NCBI GenBank assembly: GCA_003217835.1
Contig: QHMQ01000027.1
Coordinates: 561-8,774, forward strand
DNA from: Verrucomicrobiota bacterium
GTDB taxonomy: Bacteria > Verrucomicrobiota > Verrucomicrobiia > Chthoniobacterales > UBA10450
Direction of reading: 5' to 3'
Length of the DNA: 8,214 nt
The notes under the pieces are model-generated. The model saw only the letters and a program-made list of their open reading frames with translations. It was not told the origin of the DNA and ran no database searches. Position numbers and translations under genes: made by a program. Positions 1 through 6,596 of the stretch are shown here, piece after piece. Each line of letters starts with the position of its first letter. Positions within the stretch are counted from its first letter, which is position 1.

Positions 1-1
1 T

Positions 2-274
2 GGCGGACTGTTCTTTCACATCACTGGCCTGATTACGCTTGGGATTTATTGCTATCTGATCTTGCTGGCCTTCCAATTGATCACGTTGCCGGTCGAGTTT
101 GACGCCTCGCGGCGTGCGAAAATCATTCTCCAACAAATGGGCATCGTGCAGCCGGGCGACGAGGTTGCGGGTGTAAACAAAGTTCTCAATGCGGCTGCGC
201 TGACCTACGTGGCGGCATTCATCGCGGCGTTGGGTAACCTGCTCTGGCTCCTTTCCGTGCGCGATCGTCGCTGA
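2..274 (+). CDS. Membrane zinc metallopeptidase, YugP-like (C-terminal part)
   Basis: Partial gene; the 5' part lies outside the window. The frame is open from base 2, so the true start is upstream. The 90 visible residues contain a hydrophobic segment at about residues 5-30, then the motif LPVEFDASRRA, and a second hydrophobic segment near the C-terminus (about residues 63-84), ending in charged RDRR. The VEFDASRRA motif followed by a C-terminal membrane helix is what I know from the YugP/neutral zinc metallopeptidase_2 family (PF04298), integral membrane proteins with an HExxH zinc site earlier in the chain. That site is not visible here, so the catalytic assignment rests on family recognition alone. 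The substrate is unknown. The gene ends 117 nt before the preferred sigma-factor start on the same strand, so cotranscription is possible but not shown. Confidence 0.8.
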   Translation, partial: GGLFFHITGLITLGIYCYLILLAFQLITLPVEFDASRRAKIILQQMGIVQPGDEVAGVNKVLNAAALTYVAAFIAALGNLLWLLSVRDRR

Positions 275-391
275 TTGATTCGCGCGGCCACATTGAAGAA
301 GATGAATCCGTCTATCGCATTGCCTGCTCGCCGGATTTCCGATTTGTTATCGTCCGGTCTCGATGCTCGTGCTAAATCTAAGCGCGACGCG

Positions 392-962
392 ATGGAGAAG
401 CCAAAAACGGATGAAGATCAGCAGTTGGTGGCGCGCACGCAATCGGGAGATGCCGGCGCGTTCGATCAACTCGTGGTCAAGTACACGCCGCGCCTTTACG
501 GTCTTGTCTACAACATGACCTCGAACCACGAGGACACCAACGACCTGTTACAAGACATTTTTTCCAAAGCATACAAAGCGATCCGCGGATTCCGTGGCAA
601 GTCCTCGTTTTACACCTGGATCCACTCGATCGCGGTCAACATGACACTGAATTTTCTCAAAAAACGCGGCCGCCGTTTTCATCTTAGTCTGGACGATGTC
701 GATGCCAGTATCCAAAACGACAAAGAGTTTCTCGAACTGACGGCGACGAGCAGTCCGGTGCGGGAAGCAGACCTTTCTGAACTGCAGCGAAGATTGAACG
801 AGGCCATGATGAAATTGTCTGATGAACACAGAGCCGTGGTCACCATGTTCCATATCCAAGGGATGCCCCACGCGGAGATCAGTAAGATGTTCGAGGCTCT
901 TCTACGCGAATCGGCAACTGCAAAATTATCTGGACGAATTCAGAAAAAACCCCGTTGGTTAA
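392..962 (+). pseudogene. ECF-type RNA polymerase sigma factor, broken by internal deletion and frameshift
   Basis: Promoter-recognition subunit of the sigma-70 ECF (RpoE-like) group. From the ATG at 392, region 2 covers about residues 24-95: DLLQDIFSKAYKAI (residues 51-64) is the core-binding and -10 recognition helix, followed by SSFYTWIHSIAVNMTLNFL. Region 4 begins near residue 130 (KLSDEHRAVVTMFHIQGM, then HAEISKM). After HAEISKMFE the frame is lost. The expected end of region 4 resumes in the +1 frame from about 891 as SRLFYANRQLQNYLDEF and stops at TAA 960-962. The residues normally between (GTVR-type recognition helix) are absent. Aligning both sides by eye gives 26 missing nt; the bases TCGAG at 891-895 can be assigned to either side, as expected for a deletion between short direct repeats. 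Intact length would be about 198 aa, normal for the group. An ATG at 302 is in frame but would add a 30-residue extension unusual for ECF factors; neither start has a strong ribosome binding site. As given, the frame reads on without a stop into the anti-sigma gene. Confidence 0.85.
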
Positions 963-973
963 CCCGCGCTGCA

Positions 974-1465
974 ATGGACGAATTTAACGACAACGAGATT
1001 GCCAAGCTACTTCGGCTGAAACGGCACGAACAACCCCCGCCAGGTTATTTCGAAAATTTCCTGCACGAGTTCCATCGCAGGCAGCGTGATGAACTGCTCC
1101 GTGAACCGCTCTGGCGGATTCTTCTGGAACGCGCTCAGGACTTCATGTTCCGGTTGAATGTTCGTTCGCTCACCTCCTACCCTGCAGCCATCGCCGCGGT
1201 CTTGGTCTGTGCGGCAGTCATTTCGTTGAAGATTTATCAGGAACCGGGGACCGCCAATGTCGCCGCTCTCCAGAACGAGCCAGCGTTATCCACAGCAGTG
1301 AAGGCGGAAGGAGAATGGACGCTCGCATCTCCAGTTGCCACGCGGATCTTCAGGACGCAGCCGCTCCGTAGTTTGAATGAAAGCGCCCACACTCACCGGG
1401 CCGCCCCGCCGCGCTACGTCCTTGATAGCGTCCCTGTGAGTTATGAGTCGACTTTCAGATTTTAG
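974..1465 (+). CDS. Putative membrane anti-sigma factor, single-span
   Basis: A 163-residue protein starting 11 nt after the stop of the broken sigma gene. The N-terminal half is cytoplasmic in character, rich in charged residues (LLRLKRHEQPPPGYFENFL at residues 12-30, then HEFHRRQRD). One membrane helix follows at about residues 69-87 (YPAAIAAVLVCAAVISLKI). The rest is a low-complexity, probably periplasmic tail ending in VSYESTFRF. Its position directly behind an ECF sigma factor and this topology (soluble N-terminus, one span, extracytoplasmic tail) fit a transmembrane anti-sigma factor that would hold the sigma factor at the membrane. It lacks the HxxxCxxC signature of zinc-binding anti-sigma domains, and I recognise no named domain, so the role is inferred from context. 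The last 23 nt overlap the next gene, suggesting translational coupling. Because of the upstream lesion, this frame is continuous with the sigma N-terminus. Confidence 0.65.
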   Translation: MDEFNDNEIAKLLRLKRHEQPPPGYFENFLHEFHRRQRDELLREPLWRILLERAQDFMFRLNVRSLTSYPAAIAAVLVCAAVISLKIYQEPGTANVAALQNEPALSTAVKAEGEWTLASPVATRIFRTQPLRSLNESAHTHRAAPPRYVLDSVPVSYESTFRF

Positions 1466-2531
1466 TCGCGCGCCGGAATTTCTTTTCCGGTTTCATTTCG
1501 CTTCCGTCCGTAGGCTCGCCGTCGCGCTAAGTCTGCTTGCGGGGATTGCGATCGTTAATGCTCAAGAAGAATCCGCCGCGGGAGTCAGCCGTCAGGTGAA
1601 GGAGATCTTTGAGCGCGCCGCCAAGGCTGTGGTCAAGATTCACGGTGTTGACGAGCACTGCGAAATTTCGGGCACCGGATTTTTTATCGATCCAACGGGG
1701 ACCCTTTACACTGCGTATACAGTCGGAGGTGAAGCGGGAAATTTCAGTATTGAGTTTAATGGCAAACAATATCCCGCGCGCCAGGTTTTGGCCGATGTCC
1801 GCAGCGGCATGGCCATATTAAAGGCGGATGTCGCAACGCCTGCGCTGCCGATTGGGAAATCCGAGGAGCTGGGAGTCACAACCCCCGTCGTCACGATTGG
1901 TTATCCATTGGATTTGCCGGAAACGCCGAATTTCGGAATGGTCGCAGGATTTGATCGGAAATACCTCGGCCGTTATTTTTCGACCACGCACTTGCGGGTC
2001 AATCTTCCTACACAGCGGGGAGAGGCCGGCGCACCGCTCTTGAACATGAAAGGCGAGGTTGTCGGCATCCTGGTCAGCAGCCTTGAAAACAATTCTTCTT
2101 GTTATGCGGTGCCAATCGAAGCGGCCGAGAAAATCCGCGGCGATTTTGTCCGCTTCGGCGAAGCCAGGCATGGTTGGATCGGGATTAATGTTTCCGAGGC
2201 CGCCGCGCCGACGGAAGGTTCTCGTGCGGAAATGACGCAGATCATGGACGGCACGCCGGCGGCCAGTTCCGGGATCAAGTCCGGCGACATTCTTTTGCAA
2301 GTGGGGCGGAAAAAAGTCCACGAACCGGAAGACGTGCTGGATGCTTCGTTCTTCATCACGGCTGGAGACACGGTTCCGATCACAGTGATCCGGGCGAACG
2401 AGAAGCTGACGTTTAACGTGCAGGCTGAGATTCATCCAGCCAGCCAGCATCCGCCGCTAATTGCTGCACCAACGATGACGAATCAGGCGATTCCGCTCAA
2501 GCTCGATTCCGAGGCGCAGCGCACTCCCTGA
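1443..2531 (+). CDS. HtrA-like PDZ pseudoprotease, exported, catalytic triad lost
   Basis: A 362-residue protein of the S1C (DegP/HtrA) fold. The N-terminus has a signal peptide: RR at 23-24, a hydrophobic core at about 25-38 and a VNA-Q cleavage site near residue 40; the first 20 residues are an unusually long lead. The protease domain spans about residues 50-232 and one PDZ domain about 243-330 (starts HGWIGI; contains GTPAASSGIKSGDILLQV). All three catalytic positions are changed. The His block, normally TNxHVV, reads TAYTVGG, putting Thr93 at the His position. The Asp block, normally DLAVLK, reads RSGMAILK, with Gly122. The Ser block, normally NPGNSGGPL, reads QRGEAGAPL, with Ala195. The surrounding scaffold (SGTGFFIDPTG, TIGYPL, GAPLLNMKGEVVGI) is well kept, so this looks like a maintained non-enzymatic protein. 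It overlaps the anti-sigma gene by 23 nt. I infer a periplasmic binding or sensing role for misfolded chains or the anti-sigma tail; this is not shown. Confidence 0.88.
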   Translation: MSRLSDFSRAPEFLFRFHFASVRRLAVALSLLAGIAIVNAQEESAAGVSRQVKEIFERAAKAVVKIHGVDEHCEISGTGFFIDPTGTLYTAYTVGGEAGNFSIEFNGKQYPARQVLADVRSGMAILKADVATPALPIGKSEELGVTTPVVTIGYPLDLPETPNFGMVAGFDRKYLGRYFSTTHLRVNLPTQRGEAGAPLLNMKGEVVGILVSSLENNSSCYAVPIEAAEKIRGDFVRFGEARHGWIGINVSEAAAPTEGSRAEMTQIMDGTPAASSGIKSGDILLQVGRKKVHEPEDVLDASFFITAGDTVPITVIRANEKLTFNVQAEIHPASQHPPLIAAPTMTNQAIPLKLDSEAQRTP

Positions 2532-2546
2532 GATCCAGCAACGCGG

Positions 2547-4703
2547 TCAGCGCGCCAGCATTTTCCGAAATTCCGCCTCGGTGAGAATGCGAATACCGAG
2601 CTGTTTCGCTTTCTCGAACTTGCTGCCAGGCTCCGCGCCTGCCAGAACGTAATCAGTTTTCTTGCTCACGCTGCCGCTGACATGGCCACCGAGCGCTTCG
2701 ATCTTTGCCGTCGCTTCCTCGCGCGTCATCGAAGCTAGAGCACCGGTAAGCACAAATGCTTTCTCAGCCAGTGGCAGTTTTACCGCTTTCTTCGCCGAAA
2801 TTTTTTCGCTCTTGGGAAAAATGTGCAGTTGTTTCATTCGGCGCAGAATTCTGCTGCCGGCCTCCGACTCAAAAAACGCAAGAACGCTTTTCGCGACGAC
2901 CCGTCCGACCTCGGTCACGATCCCGTCCTTTTCACTTTTGCTTTTTGACTTCTCAGCAAAACCCGCCTCAATCAAACGATTGGCGATTTGCTTGCGATTC
3001 TGGTCGCTCCTTTCGTGATAGGTCAGAACGTCCCGCAGCAATTGTGAGTCCGCGACATCCTCGATCGTTTCATGGAAGCGCGCCAACTGCATCGCCGTCG
3101 TTTTCCCGACATCAGGAATTGCGAGGGCGAAAAGCCACCGCGAAAGCGGCAAAGTTTTCGCCCGTTCGATCGCATGAATGGCTTTGCTCGCATTTTTCTC
3201 CCCGAAAATTCGCGGCGCTTCTTCCGTGCCGAGGTTCAGTTTGGCGAGCTGCTCAAGCTTTAGTTCAAATAAATCCAGCGGTTCGCGGACGAGGCCACGC
3301 TCGACTAATTTGTCAGCAACGATTCCGCCGATGCTTTCGATATCGAGGGCGCTGCGGGCCGCAAAAAATTCCACTCGCCGCGTCGTTTGCGCTGGGCACT
3401 GAATATTTTCGCAGCGCCAGGCCACAAATTGCGGATCGCGCCGCACCGGGCCGCCACAGACGGGGCATTTGCCGTGAATGTGTTTGAAGAAATCGAACGG
3501 CTTGGCGCTGCGGGGCCGCTTCGATTTCACCACCTCGATCACCGCTGGGATCACTTCACCGGCTTTCTCGATCACAACTGTGTCGCCGATGCGAATGTCT
3601 TTGCGTTTGATTTCATCTTCATTGTGCAAGGTCGCACGCGAAACCCGGCTGCCGCTCACCGTTACCGTCTCGAGCGCCGCTACTGGCGTAAGCACGCCGG
3701 TGCGCCCGACCTGAACTAGGATGTCGATCAAACGCGTCTCCACGCGCTCCGCTTCGTATTTGTATGCGATTGCCCAGCGCGGCGATTTGGCCGTGAACCC
3801 AAGCCGCTCGCGCTGCGCGAACGCGTCTACTTTCACGACCGCGCCATCGGTTTGATACGCAAAATCTGCTCGAATTTTGTCTAGTTCGCGGATCGCGCTC
3901 AAAATTTCCACGACCGAATCGGCCAGCCACCAGCGCTCGCTCGTGGGCAAGCCGAACTTTTCAAGAAGCGGAAACAGGTCGGAATGTTTCTCAAGATCGA
4001 CATCGTCCACCGCGCCCGTGCCGTAAAACACAATGCCGAGCGGTCGTTTGGCAACGATCGCCGGATCGAGTTGCTTGAGCGATCCCGCCGCTGCATTCCT
4101 CGGGTTCGCGAATAGGGGCAAGCCCGCCTTGCTCCGTTCTTCGTTTAATTTCGCGAAGCCGCGCTTATCCATGAAAACTTCCCCGCGCACCTCGAAAACT
4201 CTCGGTGGTGCGCTGCGCAAGCGCTCGGGAATGGAACGAATGGTTTTAATATTTTGCGTGATATCGTCGCCCACCGCGCCATCTCCGCGCGTGGCCGCAT
4301 GACGAAGCCGCCCGTTTTCATAAAGCAATGAAACGGCGACGCCGTCTACTTTCGGCTCTATCACAACCGGGATCCTTTGGTTCGGTAAAAGGCGCGTGAT
4401 CCGCGCATAAAAACTCGCGACTTCTTTTTCGGAGTAAGTGTTATCCAGGCTCAGCATCGGGACTCGATGCGCGATTTGCGCAAAGGCCTCGAGCGGCTTA
4501 CCTCCAACGCGCTGCGTCGGGGAATCGGGTGACACGAGCCGCGGAAACTGCGTTTCAAGATCGAGAAGCTCCTGATAGAGCCGATCGTACTCGCGATCGC
4601 TGATTATGGGCGCAGCCTCCTGGTAGTAGCGGCGGTTGTGCTCTTCGATTTTGCGACGCAATTGTGCGGCACGTTTTGGCGCTTGCGTTTCTTCCGCAGT
4701 CAT
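2547..4703 (-). CDS. ligA: NAD-dependent DNA ligase LigA
   Basis: Seals nicks in duplex DNA using NAD+ during replication and repair, in the cytoplasm. The 718-residue protein has every expected block in order. The Ia domain holds HNRRYY and SDREYDRLYQEL (residues 22-45) for NMN binding. The adenylation domain has the nucleotidyl-lysine motif EPKVDG (Lys118), TRGDGAVGDDITQNI, EVRGEVFM and FANPRNAAAGSLKQLD. The OB fold has VQVGRTGVLTPVA and VSRATLHNEDEI. A four-cysteine zinc finger (Cys413, Cys416, Cys431, Cys436) and helix-hairpin-helix repeats follow, then a BRCT domain from about residue 643 to the end. Usual length is about 670; the excess comes mainly from a lysine/serine-rich insert at about residues 553-597 within the last HhH repeat. 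The start at 4703 fits the normal N-terminus. The gene is convergent with the pseudoprotease (15 nt apart) and divergent from the kinase-etherase gene (33 nt apart). It appears intact. Confidence 0.98.
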   Translation of the reverse strand: MTAEETQAPKRAAQLRRKIEEHNRRYYQEAAPIISDREYDRLYQELLDLETQFPRLVSPDSPTQRVGGKPLEAFAQIAHRVPMLSLDNTYSEKEVASFYARITRLLPNQRIPVVIEPKVDGVAVSLLYENGRLRHAATRGDGAVGDDITQNIKTIRSIPERLRSAPPRVFEVRGEVFMDKRGFAKLNEERSKAGLPLFANPRNAAAGSLKQLDPAIVAKRPLGIVFYGTGAVDDVDLEKHSDLFPLLEKFGLPTSERWWLADSVVEILSAIRELDKIRADFAYQTDGAVVKVDAFAQRERLGFTAKSPRWAIAYKYEAERVETRLIDILVQVGRTGVLTPVAALETVTVSGSRVSRATLHNEDEIKRKDIRIGDTVVIEKAGEVIPAVIEVVKSKRPRSAKPFDFFKHIHGKCPVCGGPVRRDPQFVAWRCENIQCPAQTTRRVEFFAARSALDIESIGGIVADKLVERGLVREPLDLFELKLEQLAKLNLGTEEAPRIFGEKNASKAIHAIERAKTLPLSRWLFALAIPDVGKTTAMQLARFHETIEDVADSQLLRDVLTYHERSDQNRKQIANRLIEAGFAEKSKSKSEKDGIVTEVGRVVAKSVLAFFESEAGSRILRRMKQLHIFPKSEKISAKKAVKLPLAEKAFVLTGALASMTREEATAKIEALGGHVSGSVSKKTDYVLAGAEPGSKFEKAKQLGIRILTEAEFRKMLAR

Positions 4704-4736
4704 GTGGGATGATATAAGTCGGTCGAATCCTCGGCA
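4704..4736. promoter_or_regulatory. Divergent intergenic gap with a possible two-way -10 core
   Basis: Only 33 bp separate the start codons of ligA and the kinase-etherase gene. At 4711-4718 the sequence GATATAAG contains TATAAG on the + strand (five of six matches to the sigma-70 -10 consensus), and the same bases read TATATC on the - strand (four of six). On the - strand TTGCCG (4737-4732) could be a weak -35 at a 15-nt spacing. I see no convincing -35 for the + strand. This is a weak consensus match only; the real promoters may lie inside the neighbouring genes. Confidence 0.25.
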
Positions 4737-6471
4737 ATGGAGCGGAGCGAGAAAATCCTGGGCGTGGAAGGCGGCGGCACTAAAACTGCCTGGGTTTTGG
4801 TCGAGCGAACCGGAACCGGGGACGCCGACCCCGGCTCACAACTGCGCATTCTCGATCAAGGAAGACTGCCTCCCTCAAACTTCCGGTTGGAAAGACCAGA
4901 TCGCCTGAGAGCGATCTTCGGCGAGCTTCCGAGCGAGATCGATCGTGCCGGAATCTTTCTTGCCGGCTGCGGGACTGCCGAAGATCGACAATCGCTTTCC
5001 CGGCTCTGCGCGGAAATCTGGCCAAACGCCAGAATCGTCACTGGCAGTGATCGTGAATCTGGCCTTGCGGCTGCCCTCGGAAATGGCGACGGAATAGTGG
5101 TCAACGCTGGAAGTGGCTCCTTCGTTACAGGGCGACGGGGCGACAAAATCGAGAACGCCGGTGGCTGGGGACACATCCTCGGCGACGCAGGCGGCGGTTA
5201 TTTTCTTTCCATTCAGGCGCTGCGCCTCCTCTTGCGTGAATACGATTTGCACCGCAGCGAGATGCAATTCGCTGCGAAAGTCTTGCATGCACTTTCGTTG
5301 AATAATCTTGATGAAGTTGTTCGCTGGGCCCAGACAGCGGACAAAATGGAGATCGCGATGCTCGCGCCGGTTGTTTTTGAAGCCGCAGCCGGGGGTGATG
5401 CGCGCGTGACAGAAATTGTAGAAAACGGCGCCCAGGTTCTGAACGAATATACAGAGGCAGTCGCATCCAGGCTTCATCTGCTTGCGCCGAAGGTCATGCT
5501 CCTCGGCGGACTTTTTCATCGCGACTCGATCTACACGCACGCATTTCGGCGCAGACTGAGGAAGAATCTTCCCGACGCTCGCGTAGCGACTGCGGAGCGA
5601 GCGCCCGAGCTTGGCGCGGCGTGGTTGGGGGCAGAGTTGAGCGATCATGTCATTTTCCAATCGAAGCTTCCCGAAAGCGAAATTGATACTCTGGCTGCCG
5701 TGCTAACCGAACAGCGCAATACGCGCTCGGAGAATCTGGAAGCCCTGAGTCCACGCGCTTTAGTCGAACTCTTTGTCGATGAGGAAAAATCTGTGCAGGA
5801 CGCCCTCAGAGGCGCAATCGCCGATCTTGCCCGCGCCATTGAAATCGTTACCGGATCGTTGCGAAATGGCGGCCGCCTCTTTTATGTCGGCGCCGGCAGC
5901 AGTGGACGTATTGGGGTGCTCGATGCGAGCGAAATCCCGCCGACCTTTGGCGCGCCGACCGATCTGGTGCAGGGAGTGATCGCCGGCGGGGTAACTGCGC
6001 TCTATCGATCCGTCGAAGGTGCGGAAGACGAGGAAGGTAGCGGCGCGTTGGCCATGGATGAGCGCGGCATTAAAGGCATTGATGTTGTGATTGGCATCAC
6101 AGCCAGTGGGCGAACGCCGTTTGTCCTCGGCGCGCTTGCGCGGTCGCAATCCAGCGAGTTTGCAAACTGGAATTGTCGATCTTGTAATCAATCTCGCTGT
6201 TGGACCCGAAATTCTCACCGGCTCGACAAGATTGAAAGCGGGCACGGCGACGAAAGTAGCGCTCAACATTATCAGCACGGGCGCAATGGTGGCGCTCGGC
6301 AAAGTGCGCGGCAACGTAATGATAGATCTGCACGCGTCGAATTCGAAATTGCGTGACCGTGCCATCCGCCTGGTCGCTGAATTGTCGGGGTCGGATTACG
6401 ATTCTGCGCGCCAACAACTTGAAGCGAACGACTGGAATCTGCGCGCCGTTGTGGACAAGATCGACAAATGA
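4737..6471 (+). pseudogene. Fused amino-sugar kinase / MurNAc-6-phosphate etherase (MurQ), frameshifted in the MurQ half
   Basis: Two enzymes of cell-wall sugar recycling in one chain. Residues 1 to about 300 are a BadF/NagK-type kinase: phosphate loop GVEGGGTKTAW (9-19), probable catalytic Asp105 (TGSDRESGL), NAGSGSFVTG (123-132) and GGWGHILGDAGGGYF (142-156). The closest named relatives are GlcNAc kinase NagK and clostridial MurK. From about residue 318 the MurQ domain begins: TEQRNTRSENLEALS, GGRLFYVGAGSSGRIGVLDA, SEIPPTFG with the acidic catalytic Glu399, VEGAEDEE with Glu428, and GITASGRTPFVLGALAR. After residue 469 (codon 6141-6143) the frame changes. The expected continuation resumes in the +1 frame at 6148 as NPASLQTGIVDLVINLAVG, then GPEILTGSTRLKAGTATK and a C-terminal UBA-like tail, stopping at 6471. 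Against E. coli MurQ from memory, about 12 residues (roughly 35 nt) are missing at the junction, so this is a deletion, not a simple slip. As given, the kinase is complete and the etherase would be truncated, with an aberrant tail ending at 6356. If repaired, it would convert MurNAc to MurNAc-6-P, then to GlcNAc-6-P and D-lactate. Confidence 0.87.
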
Positions 6472-6497
6472 AATGGCGTATTTTATGCGAGTTGCTG

Positions 6498-6515
6498 AAG
6501 ATTACCGAAAATCTT
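6498..6515. repeat. Short inverted repeat downstream of the murQ frame
   Basis: AAGATT, a 6-nt spacer, then AATCTT: a perfect 6-bp dyad 27 nt after the end of the MurQ frame and 82 nt before the next gene. It is AT-rich with no following T-run, so it is a poor intrinsic terminator. It could be an operator half-site pair for the small membrane-protein genes, or chance. Confidence 0.3.
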
Positions 6516-6540
6516 AAGTCACGATTTTAGATGTCGATAA

Positions 6541-6555
6541 GCGCAAGATTTGCGC
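6541..6555. repeat. GC-rich inverted repeat upstream of the small membrane-protein unit
   Basis: GCGCAA, spacer GAT, then TTGCGC: a perfect 6-bp dyad with a 3-nt centre, ending 41 nt before the ATG at 6597. Position and symmetry fit an operator or a 5'-leader hairpin. There is no T-tract after it, which argues against a terminator. Function is not established. Confidence 0.35.
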
Positions 6556-6585
6556 GCGGTGCGAAGCAGAAGTAAGACTCAACTG

Positions 6586-6591
6586 AAAGGA
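6586..6591 (+). promoter_or_regulatory. Ribosome binding site for the 49-aa membrane protein
   Basis: AAAGGA lies 5 nt before the ATG at 6597. It is the clearest Shine-Dalgarno-like site in the window and supports both the reality of this very small gene and its start. Confidence 0.65.
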
Positions 6592-6596
6592 CCCTT

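Noticed and set aside
275..391. Extended sigma start at TTG 275 or ATG 302
   Set aside because: The extra residues do not resemble an ECF N-terminus, while the family-like start MEKPKTDEDQQLVARTQ begins at 392. The ATG at 302 stays possible but less likely. No convincing promoter was found in this stretch.
880..962. Programmed ribosomal frameshifting as the cause of the sigma and MurQ frame changes
   Set aside because: At both sites conserved residues are missing as well as the frame being changed, so slippage alone would not give a normal protein. No slippery heptamer with a downstream structure is evident.
1818..2450. 210-codon open frame on the - strand
   Set aside because: It is antisense to the well-supported HtrA-like gene, rich in Arg/His/Cys with no recognisable domain, and typical of a shadow frame in GC-rich DNA.
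2532..2546. Bidirectional terminator between the convergent pseudoprotease and ligA genes
   Set aside because: The gap is 15 nt with no stable hairpin or T-run; any terminator would have to lie within coding sequence and I could not identify one.
2756..3487. 243-codon open frame on the + strand
   Set aside because: It is opposite ligA across its zinc-finger and HhH codons; composition is Ser/Arg/Pro-rich and shadow-like.
4875..5660. 261-codon open frame on the - strand
   Set aside because: It lies antisense to the kinase domain, which has clear motifs; the translated product shows no family features.
6091..6471. Separate small gene starting at 6091
   Set aside because: Its first residues are out-of-frame MurQ codons. 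Only the part from about 6148 matches MurQ, so it is the 3' portion of the frameshifted fusion gene and not an independent gene.
6498..6515. Intrinsic terminator after the MurQ frame
   Set aside because: The stem is only 6 bp and AT-rich, and it is not followed by a run of T on either strand.
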